In this document: positions 22,695 through 34,900 of the stretch, piece by piece
How positions within the stretch are numbered: the first letter of the stretch is position 1
How the letters are laid out: each line of letters begins with the position of its first letter
NCBI GenBank assembly: GCA_037576215.1
Contig: JBANDB010000008.1
Span: forward strand, 2,232,001 to 2,296,000
Source of the DNA: Armillaria gallica
Lineage: Eukaryota > Basidiomycota > Agaricomycetes > Agaricales > Physalacriaceae
Length of the DNA: 64,000 bases
Direction: 5' to 3'
Position numbers and translations under genes: made by a program
Notes under the pieces: generated by a model
Seen by the model: the letters and a program-made list of their open reading frames with translations, nothing else
Databases searched by the model: none
What the model was told of the DNA's origin: nothing

Positions 22695-23109
22695 ATGTCT
22701 GCTTCGCCTTCGTCTCGCCTTTCTACGTCTCCTCCTCCCCCCTTCTCGAGTACGTTGTTATCCTATTTATCCTGTTTGTGTAACTAAGCCACGACTAGAC
22801 GACCCCGCCACTCCAGACTCTACCCTCCGTGCAAGAAACGTCTCTTCTCAAAATGAGGTAAGGGAGTATTTGCTGAAACTTTCTGGTCTACAAATAACCT
22901 TGGTGACGCAGCCTCAAAACACCCCTTCTCTTTCTACTGCATTCTCCGACTCTGGCATAAGCAGCCGTCTCACGCGAGAAGCTTCGCGTTCATCCTTTCA
23001 CATGGGGACTCCCACTAGAAGGGTCTTGGTTCGCTCGGACCCAGCGCTTTTGACATGTTTCGATCCCGCAGACAAGGAGTTATATGATCTCTGGGCACCA
23101 AAGAGATGA
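22695..23109 (+). CDS. Small hypothetical protein, probably conserved in mushrooms
   Basis: Three exons (22695-22749, 22799-22857, 22912-23109) with clean GT-AG introns give a protein of about 103 aa. The N-terminal half is Ser/Pro-rich. The C-terminal half ends in a compact block, RRVLVRSDPALLTCFDPADK followed by ELYDLWAPKR, which looks like the conserved part. No signal peptide or membrane segment. The gene is divergent from VID27, with 184 bases between the starts, so the two probably share a promoter region. I do not know the function. The consistent frame through three exons and the strong ending motif argue for a real gene. Confidence 0.7.
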
Positions 23110-23373
23110 TGCGTATGTCTAGATTACTGGTTCTTGGCGACTCAAGTCAGTTCCTGTGCCGTAGAACATCCAATCGATTGACTTGTATCCATTCAAGCAG
23201 CTCAAACAGGGTATATAACCTCAGTGCTACCTACGTGGGAGTACGTGCTATTATTGTGCACACTACAATAACGGACCATCCACGGAGAAATCCTAGAAGA
23301 GCCATGCCATCAATAACGTTCCTCCATTTTCTCAGAAGCCGCAGCGTCTGAGTTAACGAAGGTGGCGTCTCCA

Positions 23374-24239
23374 TCATCTATGGGCTAGACTGCAGCTTGT
23401 CCCAGCCTGGAACTCCTCATCTTCCTCGACAATAGGCGGACTTTTGGGTATAGACACAATAGATATCAGGCCAGACAGCGTCTCCGGCTCTGCGGCGGGC
23501 TTCAATTTAAACGCCTCTTCCGCTGTCGACAAAGAATGTCTCCGCGGGTGAAACAGGGCTTCCTCCGCCGCCTCTAGGCTCAGATTCATCTCTGAGGATG
23601 TTGAAGGAGACGCGGTAGAAGGAGAATAATCGACGCTCGCACGCCTCAGTCTTCTGGCCCCACGTGTGAATTTTTCCTTCCACTGATCACCTTCCTGCAA
23701 AGACTGCTCTGCTGCGTGAAAACAGTTGGAACAACACGCGCGCAATGGCACGGTGGCCACAGATTTTCCAGTATGGTCAGTCATTGGAAGCGAAGCCGAG
23801 CGAGCGAGCGCCGCGGGTATTGTGTGATGAATAGTGGGAGATGATTGGGTCGACGCGGATCCTCGCTCGCGATGTACAAGACAGGGCGATAGAGGCTCCG
23901 TATGTGTGCAATGAGGCAACGGCGGAGCTTTGGTCAGGAAACTAACATGCTTTTTAGAACCTGATCAGCCAAGCTGAATATGTATAAAACGGACCTCGGT
24001 AAAGGAACTTTGAGCGTTATGTGCTCTCTGTCATCGGACGATGAGATACTATTGCTCTTATTTGCTCCGTTGCCCCGATTATGTGGTGAAGCTTTACGCT
24101 TCCACCAGGGCAGAATATATGATTTAATGACCAACAGGCCTGGCTTTTTGGATGGACACTGGGGAATGAGAACGCATTCGTCGTCAAAACGAACGCTGCG
24201 CTCGATGATACTTGCAGACGAGGATGCTACCGCCGACAT
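23374..24239 (-). CDS. Hypothetical protein, Ser/Pro-rich, with basic N-terminal block
   Basis: Two exons joined through an intron with donor GTCCGT near 23993 and an acceptor ending TTAG near 23942 encode about 265 aa. The first ~50 residues, MSAVASSSASIIERSVRFDD then CVLIPQCPSKKPGLLVIKSY, ILPWWKRKA, look conserved and end in a Lys/Arg-rich patch. The rest is low complexity with Ser, Thr, Pro and an acidic tail (PPIVEEDEEFQ). A CCSNCF cluster lies mid-protein. There are no membrane segments. The product may be a disordered regulator, but I cannot assign a role. It converges on the small gene upstream at 22695-23109. Confidence 0.65.
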
Positions 24240-24373
24240 AGTCTAAAGTGAAGGGGATGGGGGATGTGAAACCAAACAGAAATGAAGAAGTCATGGGAGA
24301 CTACCAAAGTGGACATCACTCTGCGATCATGGGTTGCCGGCCTCGCCTACCATGGTCTGCGGTCTAGCCCCAT

Positions 24374-24826
24374 ATGGTTACCGTGCCGTCCTCTTCGAGC
24401 CAATCCCTCACTCCCTGTCGTGCTGGCCGCCGTTTCTCTAGTAGTATTTCTCTACTCTACGAAGCTTCTCAAGGGTTGTTGAGCGGTGTTAGTGGCTCGG
24501 CATTTCATACTAACGCAATTGATGACGGTCTCTGGTGTATCGGCTCCGGTTCGAGTCCCCACTCCCCGGGCCGGACCCAACAGGAGGCCCTTTGTTCCGA
24601 GTTCAAGATAGGACAGCTCTCTCCTTCTTCAAGTAAGGTGCGGAACAAGCGCCACTCAAGAATAACAGCCAATTGCTTGGCTTTTCACGACCCTTCAAGT
24701 TTGTTGAAATATCCGACGTCCGAGGCCTCCTCTATCTATCTCCGTCGATCTTCTCTGTATGCTACGCCACAAAACAATTTAACACCAAGTAAGACTACAG
24801 AAAGGTACTCCCTTGTACTAACATAA
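24374..24826 (+). CDS. Possible hypothetical gene (weak)
   Basis: A 150-codon frame starts at ATG 24374 (MVTVPSSSSQSLTPCRAGRR) and ends at 24826. A possible 36-nt intron (GTAAGG...AACAG near 24635-24670) would leave the frame unchanged, and another donor near 24790 could extend the product into the frame at 24841-25020 (KPIFHIRSQSNAS). The composition is Ser-rich and basic, without domain, signal peptide or membrane helix. It may be a small lineage-specific gene or chance. I could not build a terminal exon that closes cleanly. Confidence 0.3.
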   Translation: MVTVPSSSSQSLTPCRAGRRFSSSISLLYEASQGLLSGVSGSAFHTNAIDDGLWCIGSGSSPHSPGRTQQEALCSEFKIGQLSPSSSKVRNKRHSRITANCLAFHDPSSLLKYPTSEASSIYLRRSSLYATPQNNLTPSKTTERYSLVLT

Positions 24827-25557
24827 CGTACGTGCGGCTAAAACCAGAGCCAATTTTTCATATCCGAAGCCAGAGCAATGCATCTCTTTCTCTGCGTCCC
24901 GCTATAATACATTCTGTACATCAATCACCCATGCCTGCGTCATCTGCATTCAAAAGCGATTCGCGGGCCTTAAAAGCCATGGGAACCAAATGTGTATGCT
25001 TCCTTCGATCATTGCCAATGCAACGTTAACTCGATCGTTCACTGGTGATAGAAAGCTCGGTAATGAATACACTATGTTCCGATTTAACTCAGCCCATATA
25101 CTTACCAGTCGTTTTGGCCGCCCTAAATCTCGTGCCTGAGAGGCTTCGACATCTCTCTGATTCTCCTGGAAATTTTTCATGCAACCCGCCGCAGAACGTC
25201 ATCTTCTCAGTGAGCGTTCTCACTGTATGCCATCATGGATGTATGACAGGGCGGCCTGAAACATTCTTGAAACATGCAAGACGCCTTGATAGGTGAAAGC
25301 GAATCAGCGGTTGAGCTTTGATAAGGTAGACATGAACAGCGGCGTGGTAATGTTGTTGTTGCGTTTACACGGTAGTAACGACAGAATAAAAGAACTAAAA
25401 GGCATATACTATGTACTTATGGATACATGGTCGTGAACTAAAGATTATGATACAGTGACGCATTCCAGAGCAGTCAAGAACAGTAAGGTAACATGATCAT
25501 AAGCAGCTAAAAGAGAAAGATAAATAAATACCACAGCCCAAAGATAAATGATTCTGG
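24827..25557. other. Intergenic region
   Basis: Between the weak frame ending at 24826 and the BTB-like gene. Short frames on both strands overlap without family resemblance. From about 25300 to 25550 the sequence is AT-rich and probably covers the 3' UTR of the minus-strand BTB-like gene. Confidence 0.4.
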
Positions 25558-26862
25558 TTATATCCAGCCAGCAGGTGAGCGACGACTACTTGTTGACGTG
25601 GACTCGCGAGTGCGGCTCTTCGTCCACGACTGAGGTGTAGGTGGGGAGCGGTAGCCGTCAGATAAACTCTTCTCTGTGTCGCGCGCCGCCCCTGTCCCTG
25701 GTCCAGGCCGTTGCATTTCACGCCCAGTACGCTCGAGGTGGTTACTGTGCACCGACGCACACATGCTGTGCACGGATGGTGCAACGGTAGCAAGACGTCG
25801 GATCTCCTCCGCGCAGAGTACCTGGAGACCCGTCAGCCCGAGGAACGTAGCTTCATCTCGCAGGTCTAATAGGGCGCCAATGTCGAGACGAGGGAGACGG
25901 GGGTATTGGGGATGGCAACGAAGGTAGGAGAGGATATGAGGATATCTGCAGAATTCAATTCAGAACACCAATATAAACGGTGATCAATCAATTGGGACTC
26001 ACGATTCGCTTGGCCGGTCAAGGAACACATGAAGAGAGAAAGGACTGTGTGAAAAGCCTGTGGGGGCCAATTGCAAAGGGGTTTGACATGATTGCATGTC
26101 ATCACTATTTGTTGAGTAGACAGATGATGCATCGGACATGTTTCGTGCGCGGGGGAACAAGCCCGCTAAGAAATCAGACAAATATGAAGATTGGGACGTA
26201 AGGGTATCAAAAGTGGTTTTGTGGGTATGTGTGCATGTTTCAAGGGTAACAATGACTTTCGACCGGTCAACGGTAGAATTTGGCGCGTCGGAAAGAAGGA
26301 TGGCGCGAAAGGGAGGAGGTGGAAGAGAATCGGAACTAGCGGTATATGACGGCGCTTTGGCTGGCTGCGAATGGAAGATTGTAGGGCATGGCGGCAAAGC
26401 ACGCGTCGGTCTCGGTGGTGCCGCTCGAATGCGCTCATCGTCATCATCATCCGAGTCCATAAGTTCGCCCTCTTCGTCAGATTCCAGCTCAAACGGCAGT
26501 GGAGGTGGTGGTGGAGGAAGCGGCCTATCAATATCCTCCGGCTTCTCATCGAGGATGTAGCCATGGTAGGTCTCCTCTGTGGGTGAGTTGTCTTCGTATG
26601 TCAGACGCACACCCGAGTCCTTCAATGCTTCGTCGGGGGTCCGAACGACTGTCGCACCTGTGCCCAGCGAACCATATCTGGGCGACATTATTTCTATGGA
26701 ACGAGTTGAAGACTTGTGGCGGGTAGCCTGGGTGACAGACACGGAGGATGAGCTACGAGAGAGCCAGTTCATGGTGCTTGAGAGCGAGGGGGCAATGGAG
26801 GACTTTTTGCTATGGCCAGCCGAGTGCTGAGAACGAGGCAAGGAACGGGTAGAGGAGAACAT
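25558..26862 (-). CDS. BTB/POZ-like domain protein with disordered N-terminus
   Basis: Two exons (26862-26003 and 25945-25558) give about 415 aa. The N-terminal ~190 residues are Ser-rich with a run of prolines (RPLPPPPPPLPFE) and an acidic stretch (ESDEEGELMDSDDDDDER). The centre resembles a BTB fold: KVIVTLETCTHTHKTTFDTL, SSYLSDFLAGLF, SLHVFLDRPSE, YPHILSYLRC, DIGALLDLRDEATFLGLTGL and QVLCAEEI, matching the beta-strand, dimer helix and 'YLRTG' type pattern of T1/KCTD-like BTB domains. The C-terminal tail is Arg/Ser-rich. BTB proteins often act as Cullin-3 adaptors or transcriptional regulators; here nothing specifies which. I am confident it is a gene and moderately confident in the BTB assignment. 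Confidence 0.72.
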
Positions 26863-27337
26863 GGTGGAAGGAGCCCAAGAAAGACGTGCAGAACAAACAA
26901 GGAGTGAACAACTAATAAAATGAGGGTACAATGAGGGCGGCGCACTGTAGCCGCCTTGCCTCTTATCTTCCTTTCCGACCAGGGCCAATCCTTTGTTCTG
27001 GTCTATTGTCTACTTTCGGCAGGAGGCTGCCGAACACAACTAACAGGGGTAAACAGTTGCCATCAATTGGGCATTCTGCCCTTGGTGTCATCGCTACAAC
27101 CGCTGGGAGGGAACTAAAATACGCAGCAGAGCAGGAGGACATATATCACAAAACTCACAGACATTTGAGGCATACACTGCGGGAGAATATGCCCAAGTCT
27201 TTAAAATTGTCTGCCGGAAATTCCCGGCTTTTGTTCCGGATGCAACAAAATACCTCGATCACATCAAAATAAGTGTGACGATCACCACGATCACCGCTAA
27301 TTCGAGCTCGGTCGCTACTAGACTGAGAACTACTGGC

Positions 27338-28123
27338 ATGTCAAACGTACACATCAGGCAACATGAAACCGCTTCCAACGCACTTCCTCGGGTAAAGCCC
27401 CGTCCCAGCACTTCCAAGCTACCCGTCCCCTTCTTCTACTGCCCTAGCGACGACGGCACCGACGAGAACATACTCATTCTCCTTCATGGCCTGGGGGATA
27501 CCCACAAGCCCTTCTCAAATCTCGGTCGTCAGCTGAAATTACCGCAGACCGCTGTTCTCGCCCTCAGAGCACCGGACCAGATCCCGTATCTGTACGAGGA
27601 TGCCTTTCAGTGGTACAATTCATTCGATCTGCTCGGGGAGCTCGTTCGATATCCCAACCCTACCCCCGCACTGGATCTGATGAAACAGGTCCTGCGGCAT
27701 TTGGTAGACGACTGTGCCTGGCGAGAAGACAGGGTGCATCTTTTGGGATTCGCTCAGGGCGGAAGCGTCGCGGCGGAATTTGGGTTGAAGTGGTGGAAGG
27801 AGCAGAAAGGAAAACTCGGCTCGATAGTGTCTGTAGGCGGTCCACTTCTCTCGTATCCTACGATAGAAGAACTATCCCCGACACCTCTACTTGTCGTCCA
27901 CCGCGCTTCACCAGCCGAACCATCTTTACCTCACGATGTCATGGTTGCATTCAGCAGAGCGTATCAAACAGCCGGTGATGAGAAACTAGATGGGAGGAGA
28001 TCTGGGATGCCATCATCAAAGGACGAGTGGGAACCCATTATGCGCTTTTGGAGTGAAAAGCTGAGCAGAAGGCAAATAGATGGGTTGTACGAAGTAATGA
28101 GCGGAATAGCGCCGCTATCGTGA
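27338..28123 (+). CDS. Phospholipase/carboxylesterase-like alpha/beta-hydrolase, probably inactive
   Basis: Single-exon gene of 261 aa. The frame is open upstream to a GTG at 27275, but the first ATG is at 27338. The fold of the acyl-protein-thioesterase-like (Abhydrolase_2) family is clear: NILILLHGLGDTHKPFSNLG (oxyanion loop), LRAPDQIP, and the nucleophile elbow HLLGFAQGGSVAAEFGLKWW. In active relatives the elbow is G-F-S-Q-G-G; here the serine position is Ala. The usual acid-residue loop (V-x-G-x-x-D) is replaced by PLLVVHRASPAEP, and no GHS-like histidine motif is seen before the C-terminus. It may be a pseudoenzyme, or use another residue. No signal peptide, so probably cytosolic. Confidence 0.85.
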   Translation: MSNVHIRQHETASNALPRVKPRPSTSKLPVPFFYCPSDDGTDENILILLHGLGDTHKPFSNLGRQLKLPQTAVLALRAPDQIPYLYEDAFQWYNSFDLLGELVRYPNPTPALDLMKQVLRHLVDDCAWREDRVHLLGFAQGGSVAAEFGLKWWKEQKGKLGSIVSVGGPLLSYPTIEELSPTPLLVVHRASPAEPSLPHDVMVAFSRAYQTAGDEKLDGRRSGMPSSKDEWEPIMRFWSEKLSRRQIDGLYEVMSGIAPLS

Positions 28124-28455
28124 CATATGGACGGGAAATCAGAAAACACCATAGCGATTTCAGTCGTCCCACGGACTTCGGTATCTGTCATCTGCAATAT
28201 TGACCATCTCTTCATCAGGTGTTCACTGTTTCCTCATCTTCCATTCCATATAATATACGTATATGTGGCTATACCATTTCTGATTTCTTTTGAAGCCATC
28301 TGATATTGAATTGAATGAGAGCTTCCAACTGAGGTTGAGGACTGAGGACTCGGACACTGGCCGGTATAAAGGGTTTGATTGCCGGCCTGGGTCCAAGCGT
28401 GTTACAAGTTAGGCAACCTCCCAAAAGGATCAGCAAGAGATCAAACAAATTTTCA

Positions 28456-31392
28456 TGAAACCGACACAGTCAGTACGCGCATGCGTCTTCCAGGAGTACC
28501 ATCAGTTGCCCAACACGGAAGCAGCTGCAGCCGCCAAGTTACTGACCGGGGGAGATCGCGCGCTCTTTACCTTCGTGCAGGCTTTGGGAAGCAGTCTGGT
28601 TTCAACCTGTATCTTGCAAACGTTTCCTACAAGTTAGCGGGAGATATGATGACAGAACATCGGCAGCGTGGTTACGGCTACGGCGGTTTCGGTTTCGACT
28701 ATGACTACGACAGCCCCTTTGGTGATGATGGTCCTGGCAATAGCGACGAAGAGGCCGATAATTACAGTATGGGAGACACAGGAGAAGAAGGTCAGTACTT
28801 AATTGCGATCAATTCAGTGATCGACTTGGACGGAATGCCTGTTAGCCTCCCAGAACTCGACTTGGATGATGTCAACATCGTGAACGGGAAGCTTGACAGT
28901 GGTAAGCCAGACCAGAAGAAGTTTTACTACGAAGATACACACCTATGTTCCTTCCTTGCTTGAATTTTTTCATTTCTTTGACCAGTACCTCATATGTAGT
29001 GCGGAGAATTGGTACACCGTGAGTGTTGGTCCTACCTCTCATCGTCCTCGCTAATCTCTGTAATCTGAAGTGTGGAATCAAACAGTTTTGCTTGTCGTAC
29101 CAATCGCATCTAATGTGAAGGTCACCACTGGCGATGTGTTACATTACGCTTGCCACGTTCTGCAAAAATCTCAGAGCCGCTCCTCCAGTGACAAAGAAAA
29201 GGAACTGTTCGCCGGTCTTGTACATTCTTGCGCTTGCCAGGCCGCTCGTTTAGCCTCTGCAGATCAGACGTCGTACGGAAGCCACTTGTCTCAAGATGAC
29301 CGCCAGAAACACCTCAACGATCTTAAGGCAGCTCTCAAGGTCTCTGTTGAGCTGTCGATTAGGTGAAAAGATGTTGCTAGTTTCCTTCATGTCGGCCAAG
29401 CATGCAATCTGACGACGCATGCTGACGCCCTTCTTGACCCCGAAGGATTCGTTTCAGTGTATCGGGCGTTCCCTGCCCAATGGGAATCGCTCAAAGAAAT
29501 GTACGTCGTGTATAACCGGTGCGGTATCTTGTGCCCAATTAATGTTCCAACTCTAGCTTTTCCAAAATAGTCGAGCACTCCAGTTCCAACCTGACTCGAG
29601 GCATCCTTCTTGAGAAGATTTCTGCCGTGGCAAAGGGAAAGAAGGGTGCCGCCGCCGTAACTGTCTGGCAAAAGATTCAGAACGATTTCATCTTATCCAA
29701 CCTCAAAACTGTTCAACCTGACGAGGTGGAGTGGTTGACAGGTGTTGTCAAGAAACATGACATTAACTTCTTTCGCAATACGTCAGTTACAATTCCCTTT
29801 CACTATCTCTTCAGCACAGGGACTGAGGCAGTCCTTTTTAGACTTCTGCCGCAACTTCGGGATCAACGATACGAAAAGAAGCTTTGGTTCCTTTTTATCG
29901 AGGCCCTCGACCGGGAGAAGTCTAGCATCTCAACATTTGAAACAGCAGAAGTGATATCATTATGTGTACGGCACGTCGTAGGCGAAACCCCTGCATGCCC
30001 TCAGAAGCCATACGATTTCCGTGATGAAGACGACATGTCCAGGCGCTGTGCAGGCTACACCAAGGCGAAATTCAGTGGTGACCCGGCCGTTATCATACAG
30101 CTTGTTCAGCTGTGCGTCGATACCGCCAACATCGATCAATGTACCGTCATCTTTGATCGCATGAAATCCGGAAAAGAGCGAGAAGCTTGATAGTTCTACG
30201 AAGCCCTCGTACCTGATATGACGAAAGTCGTAGAAACAAATTCTGACCTCAGGCCACTTTTCAAGAGTTTCTTCGAGAACGCCGTTTGCGAAATTCTTGA
30301 TCAGGGAAAAGATGTATCTGAATCAATGGCCCTGGCGTGACTACAAGTCAGCCACGAGTTTCTAACGCAGTTGTAGGGAGTTTCCGTTTTATCGAATAGT
30401 ATTGGAGGTTAACCAGGTTCGCTTTAGTTTGACAAGAGAACGATTCGAAATTTTGGCTAAAGAAAGCATCCAGTCAGTCAAATCTCTGGCACGTTGTCTG
30501 CATAGCCGTGTACTCCCACCTCTAAGCGACGCGGCCGCCCAGGACGCTATTTCTGCGATTGTCGCTCAATGCATCGATCAGGTTGTCCGGGATCACCGTG
30601 AACCAAAGCGGTCATACTAATATTCCCTCTCCCGTCCATCTGTCATTGACCTTCTGGATTTCGCCTATGACGTTGGCGTTGGAGATTCTCTGAGCACGGA
30701 CGTCTTGAACAAGCTTATTGCGAAAGACGACAAGGACGACAAAAACATCATGGACCAACTCGTCCCATTGGTTACCAGTCTGCCCCCCGAATGGAAACTT
30801 GGAAGACCTATGTAGCGGCACCGCAATTTTCTGCGTTCTGCGTTGAGACCTTGAAGCTGTTTGCTCAGAAATTGATGCCAGAAAAACCTGCCGAGCAGAT
30901 TCCAGCTCAGTTACTATCATTTGGGTGCGGCAGATACTCACCGACTGCGCTCTCATGAAGGAGTTTTTCACCGCCAATACTCCCTTCCATAGTATAACGG
31001 CAGCAGCCGCTGTTCGCACTCATGTAGAGACCCAGCTCGCTGCGGTTTCGGCTTCTAAGTATGGTGTCAAGTGGGAAACAAGTATGGGCGACCTTACACA
31101 TTAAAGGTATGTCTCCAAGCGCCCATTTCGCTTCTGTATCCCCCCTGCTAATACAAATGGTCGACAGATCCAAAAACCCGAAAGCATGGTTGTACATGGA
31201 AAGTACAAGCAGCGACAGAAGCAGGGTCTTCAGATGTTGGCAGCTCTAGGGGATTTGACCGTCCAACGTCAGATACTCGGTGCAGACTTCGATCCGGTGT
31301 ATGAAGTCATCACCGGTACGCGGGCTCCGAGTCCTGAACTATCTGTTGTGCCAGCAGTGACAACTAGTCAGGAAAACGTAGTCTGTAGATAA
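28456..31392 (+). pseudogene. Decayed copy of the basidiomycete 2OG-oxygenase-family C-terminal region
   Basis: This stretch is paralogous to the next gene along most of its length. Matching blocks include GGDRALFTFVQALG and GFNLYLANVSY (versus GSDRATLACLQPLA and GFELYLAEVEY), DLDGMP...NIVNGKLDSGKPDQKKF (versus VINGKIDSGEPTKKKF), VKVTTGDVLHYACHVL, DEVEWLTGVV, IDQCTVIFDRM and a terminal KYKQRQKQGLQMLAALGD. It is interrupted by in-frame stops: TGA at 29364 where the paralog has Trp, TGA-TAG at 30188-30193 where the paralog has Trp-Thr, and further stops near 30338 and 30375. Frame changes occur around 30810. The N-terminal dioxygenase module expected of full family members is absent, as in its neighbour. 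I interpret it as a tandem duplicate that has decayed. Confidence 0.7.
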
Positions 31393-31947
31393 ATCTCGGA
31401 AGCATACCTTAGTGGGTGCTGCAGTTCCCGCCAAGAAACTGAGAGTTTCTTAACAGAGGATCTTAGTACTTAGTAGACGAGCTGGCTGTCATCTAATCAA
31501 CATCTAAGACTAAACTAATGCACGGTACTAGGGTTTTGATAGTGTTCCTTTTGACCGCCGGATGTTCGGACCGGGATGTGTGACGTTATGCCATGACACG
31601 TGACACGTGACAAGTTGTCCTTACTTTCCACTACGTATGTCTTCAAGACATTCGAGATTTTGATCAGGACATTGAGCAATGTCCTAAAGCACTCTCCCAC
31701 GATATGAGAGCTCTATTGCTCATAATCATATCTCCGCCTCTCTGTTGGATCTTCGTCAGGAAGTCGCTGGTAGTAATGACATTAGTTCTGATTTCGAGAG
31801 TTGGGCGTTGGGGATCGTTTGAGGCGTCGTACGCGATGGCGCTCGATGCAACCAATACCGCGGCACCACGTCGGTGTGACAGTGAGTGACCGCTATTTTT
31901 TTGTCACTTTATCTTTGCAATCATCCTTCAATCTGCTTCATCGTAGC
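31393..31947. other. Region between the tandem paralogs
   Basis: No dioxygenase-domain remnant is visible here. A good donor/acceptor pair (GTGAGT near 31880, acceptor ATCGTAG ending near 31946) suggests a transcribed upstream exon of the following gene, but none of its frames joins in phase to the ATG at 31948. It may therefore be a 5' UTR intron. Confidence 0.4.
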
Positions 31948-34900
31948 ATGAACACCTTTGCTGTTCCTCCGACAACATTCGGCATTCATGTTTGTGTAAC
32001 ATTCCACTTTGGGGCCCAAAATTATTCATTTTACTTTGCAGAGCATTGCAAGCGCAATTAAATCTGCTGCTCATGGAGCTCCGACCTCCAAAACTACTCA
32101 AAGAGCACACCTCATCCTAAAAAACTTCTTCGCGTCGTGGAATCACTTCACCGCACCTTCTCTGAGGGCTTACATTCTCGAGAACGTTTACGATTTTCCG
32201 GAACTGGAGGGTTGCGTGGATAGGGATTTGATGGGCTCTGACCGGGCCACTTTGGCTTGTTTGCAGCCTCTGGCCGCTGCGTTTGGCTTCGAGCTCTATC
32301 TCGCAGAGGTTGAGTATGCTGCGGATGCCCTAGTTGAACCACAGCCGCGCGACACTGCGTATGAATTGGGACACGTAGGGTTCGACAGCGACTATGGCTA
32401 CAAGAACGGGAGTGATAGCGAATGGCAGAGTGACCACGCGAGTGAGATGGATGGTATCATGGCCTATCATTATGGAAGTCCACGGAAGTACGTTTATCAC
32501 TCTTACGTGGTTGACACGTCTGGGATGCCGGTCAACGTCTCCCTGGACTTGCATTTGAACAACTCCTTTGTCATCAATGGCAAGATCGACAGTGGTGAAC
32601 CAACGAAAAAAAAATTCACTCGCGATGATGAATATGTGTGTGATTTGACTGTTTCCACCTACCGTTAACGGAAGAACTGATGGTCTTTCAGTACAGAGTG
32701 CTCACCTACAGTGCGTATGTTCTCTTCTAGTCTCCTTTGCTTCATTAATTGTCCTCTTAGTTTGGGCCAAGACTCTGATTTTGATCGTGCCAAAGTGGTC
32801 AGACATTGAAATAACCACTGGCGACATATTTCGCTACACCGTCAGTTCGTTACGGGCTTCTAATTCCCGGACCACGAACGAAAAAGAAACAAAACATCTT
32901 GATACTCTCCTTCGTGCTTGCACAGCACGCGAGGTAAGACTGGCCGACTCTCTTCGCTACGGGTCATGGCAAGAAACAGAAACCGCCCGCCGCAAACACA
33001 TCGGAGACCTTCAAACAGCTTTCCTGACGGTGATCGATGTTTCAATGAGATGGAGTGACGTCGATATTTTTCTTCGATTCGCGCATGCGTGCAAGGTTAA
33101 AAGCTATGATGGAGTTGTCGTCGATTCAGCCACATTGATCGCTATATACGAAACAATCCCCGCTTCCTGGTGCAAGCTCAAGGATTTGTAAGGGAGTCGA
33201 CAAATTTAAAGCTGCAGTCGTACTCAAAGTTTTTGTAGCTTTGCCGATTTCGTTTTCAATCTTCCTTCGAACTCGATGAGGACGAACTTTTTTGAAATTA
33301 CTGCGAATGTGGCAAAAGAACAGGGAAACTTCGTAGTTGTCAAGGAATGGTGCAGGCAGCAAGGCCACGTCATGATGGCTTCTATCAAGACCCTCAAAGC
33401 AGATGAAGTTGATTGGATGTGCAATATTATTGTGCATGAAGATTGCATGTATTTCAGAGATATGTTAGTCCTGAGCTTGTTGGTTCCGGACGCACCTACT
33501 GACAACCCACACTCTAGGATATTCCCCCAACTTCAATCGCAGTTGTATGATGCTTCTGTTTGGATGCCTTTGATAGAGGCTATTCACTCTAGAAAGGCGG
33601 AGAACACCGTCACGGTCAATCTGGCGGTAGCTATGTCCATCCAACATGCCGTTGAGGAGACTCTTGCACACCTGTGCACTCCGTACAACGAGAGTGTGTT
33701 CTATCCGCCTGGCCTGCGCCGCGGCTCTCGCCTAGACAGGTCCCTGAGCGATCCATCTGCGATCACGAAATTAGTATTGTTGTGCATCAAGGTCGCTCAT
33801 CCCGACCAATGCGCTGTCATCTTCAATCGAATGGCGCCCGAAAATAGGCTCGGTTTCGAAGAATTTGCGTCTTGGACGTATTACGAGGCCCTTGTGCTTG
33901 ACATGGCTACCATAGCAGATGCACATCCGGAATTGAAGCCGACATTCAGCATTTTTTTCACAAATGCTATCTCGGACCTCGTATGTCACAGAAAACAAGA
34001 TGGATGGGAGCCCGTTGTAGTAGCATTGAAGCACTGCGAAGACGGCCATCTTACCAAATTGTACGTCATATTCGATTCCTTCACGATTTGAAACCTTCAA
34101 AACTTTATTAGATTTAACCCAGGTTTCATTGCATCCCTCGAGGAGCATCTCATAAAAGTTGTCGCTCGCGTATTATACGAGAAAGTTCATGCCGCAGCTT
34201 CTCAGAGCTCTCTCCCGGAGACTGTAACTTGGTGTCTGGAGGAAATAGTTCGCAAGTTCCTTAAAGACAGAAGGTCATCTTGGACATTTGCCACTCCAGT
34301 TTCGATCATCGATTTGCTTGATTTCGCTTACAGTATCGGATGTGGGGATACCCTCAGCCAAGATGTTCTGCGCGAACTCGTATCTGGGATTTCCACCCCG
34401 CGCGATGAAGATTTGTATGTCAATACCAAACTGGCGCCTCTCGTTTTCGGTCTGTGCAGAAAAGTGGCCCACTGGAACAGAAGTTTTGCAGAACCACCTT
34501 TTGTCACCTTTTGCGCTGATACACTCAAGCTGTTCGCAAGACATTGTATGCCCGCAAAGCCCACTGAGCCGATTCCTGCAGAGATCCTGGCATTCGGATG
34601 CGGGACTTCTGCATGCCTACAGTGCGAGGAACTCCGGCACTTTTTGTGCCTTTCTTCTCAAGAAGTCTACCAGTTCACCGGAATCGACAACATCCGTAAT
34701 CATCTTGAACATCAGCTTCAACTCTCTTCTGCCCTTAAGCACGGTGTGAGCTTTGATACTGTAAAAGCCGGCAGACCATTCACTCTACAGGTATCGTCCT
34801 TATCCAATTTTTCATTCAATGTCTCCTGACCATTTGTAGGTAACCAAACCGTCAAGTATGATTGTGCATGGCAAATTCGCTCAACAGAAGCAGACGGGTC

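Noticed and set aside
26138..26586. Long plus-strand frames opposite the BTB-like gene with a Gly/Ser-rich product
   Set aside because: They mirror the Asp/Pro-rich minus-strand coding sequence; low-complexity codons create long antisense frames by chance.
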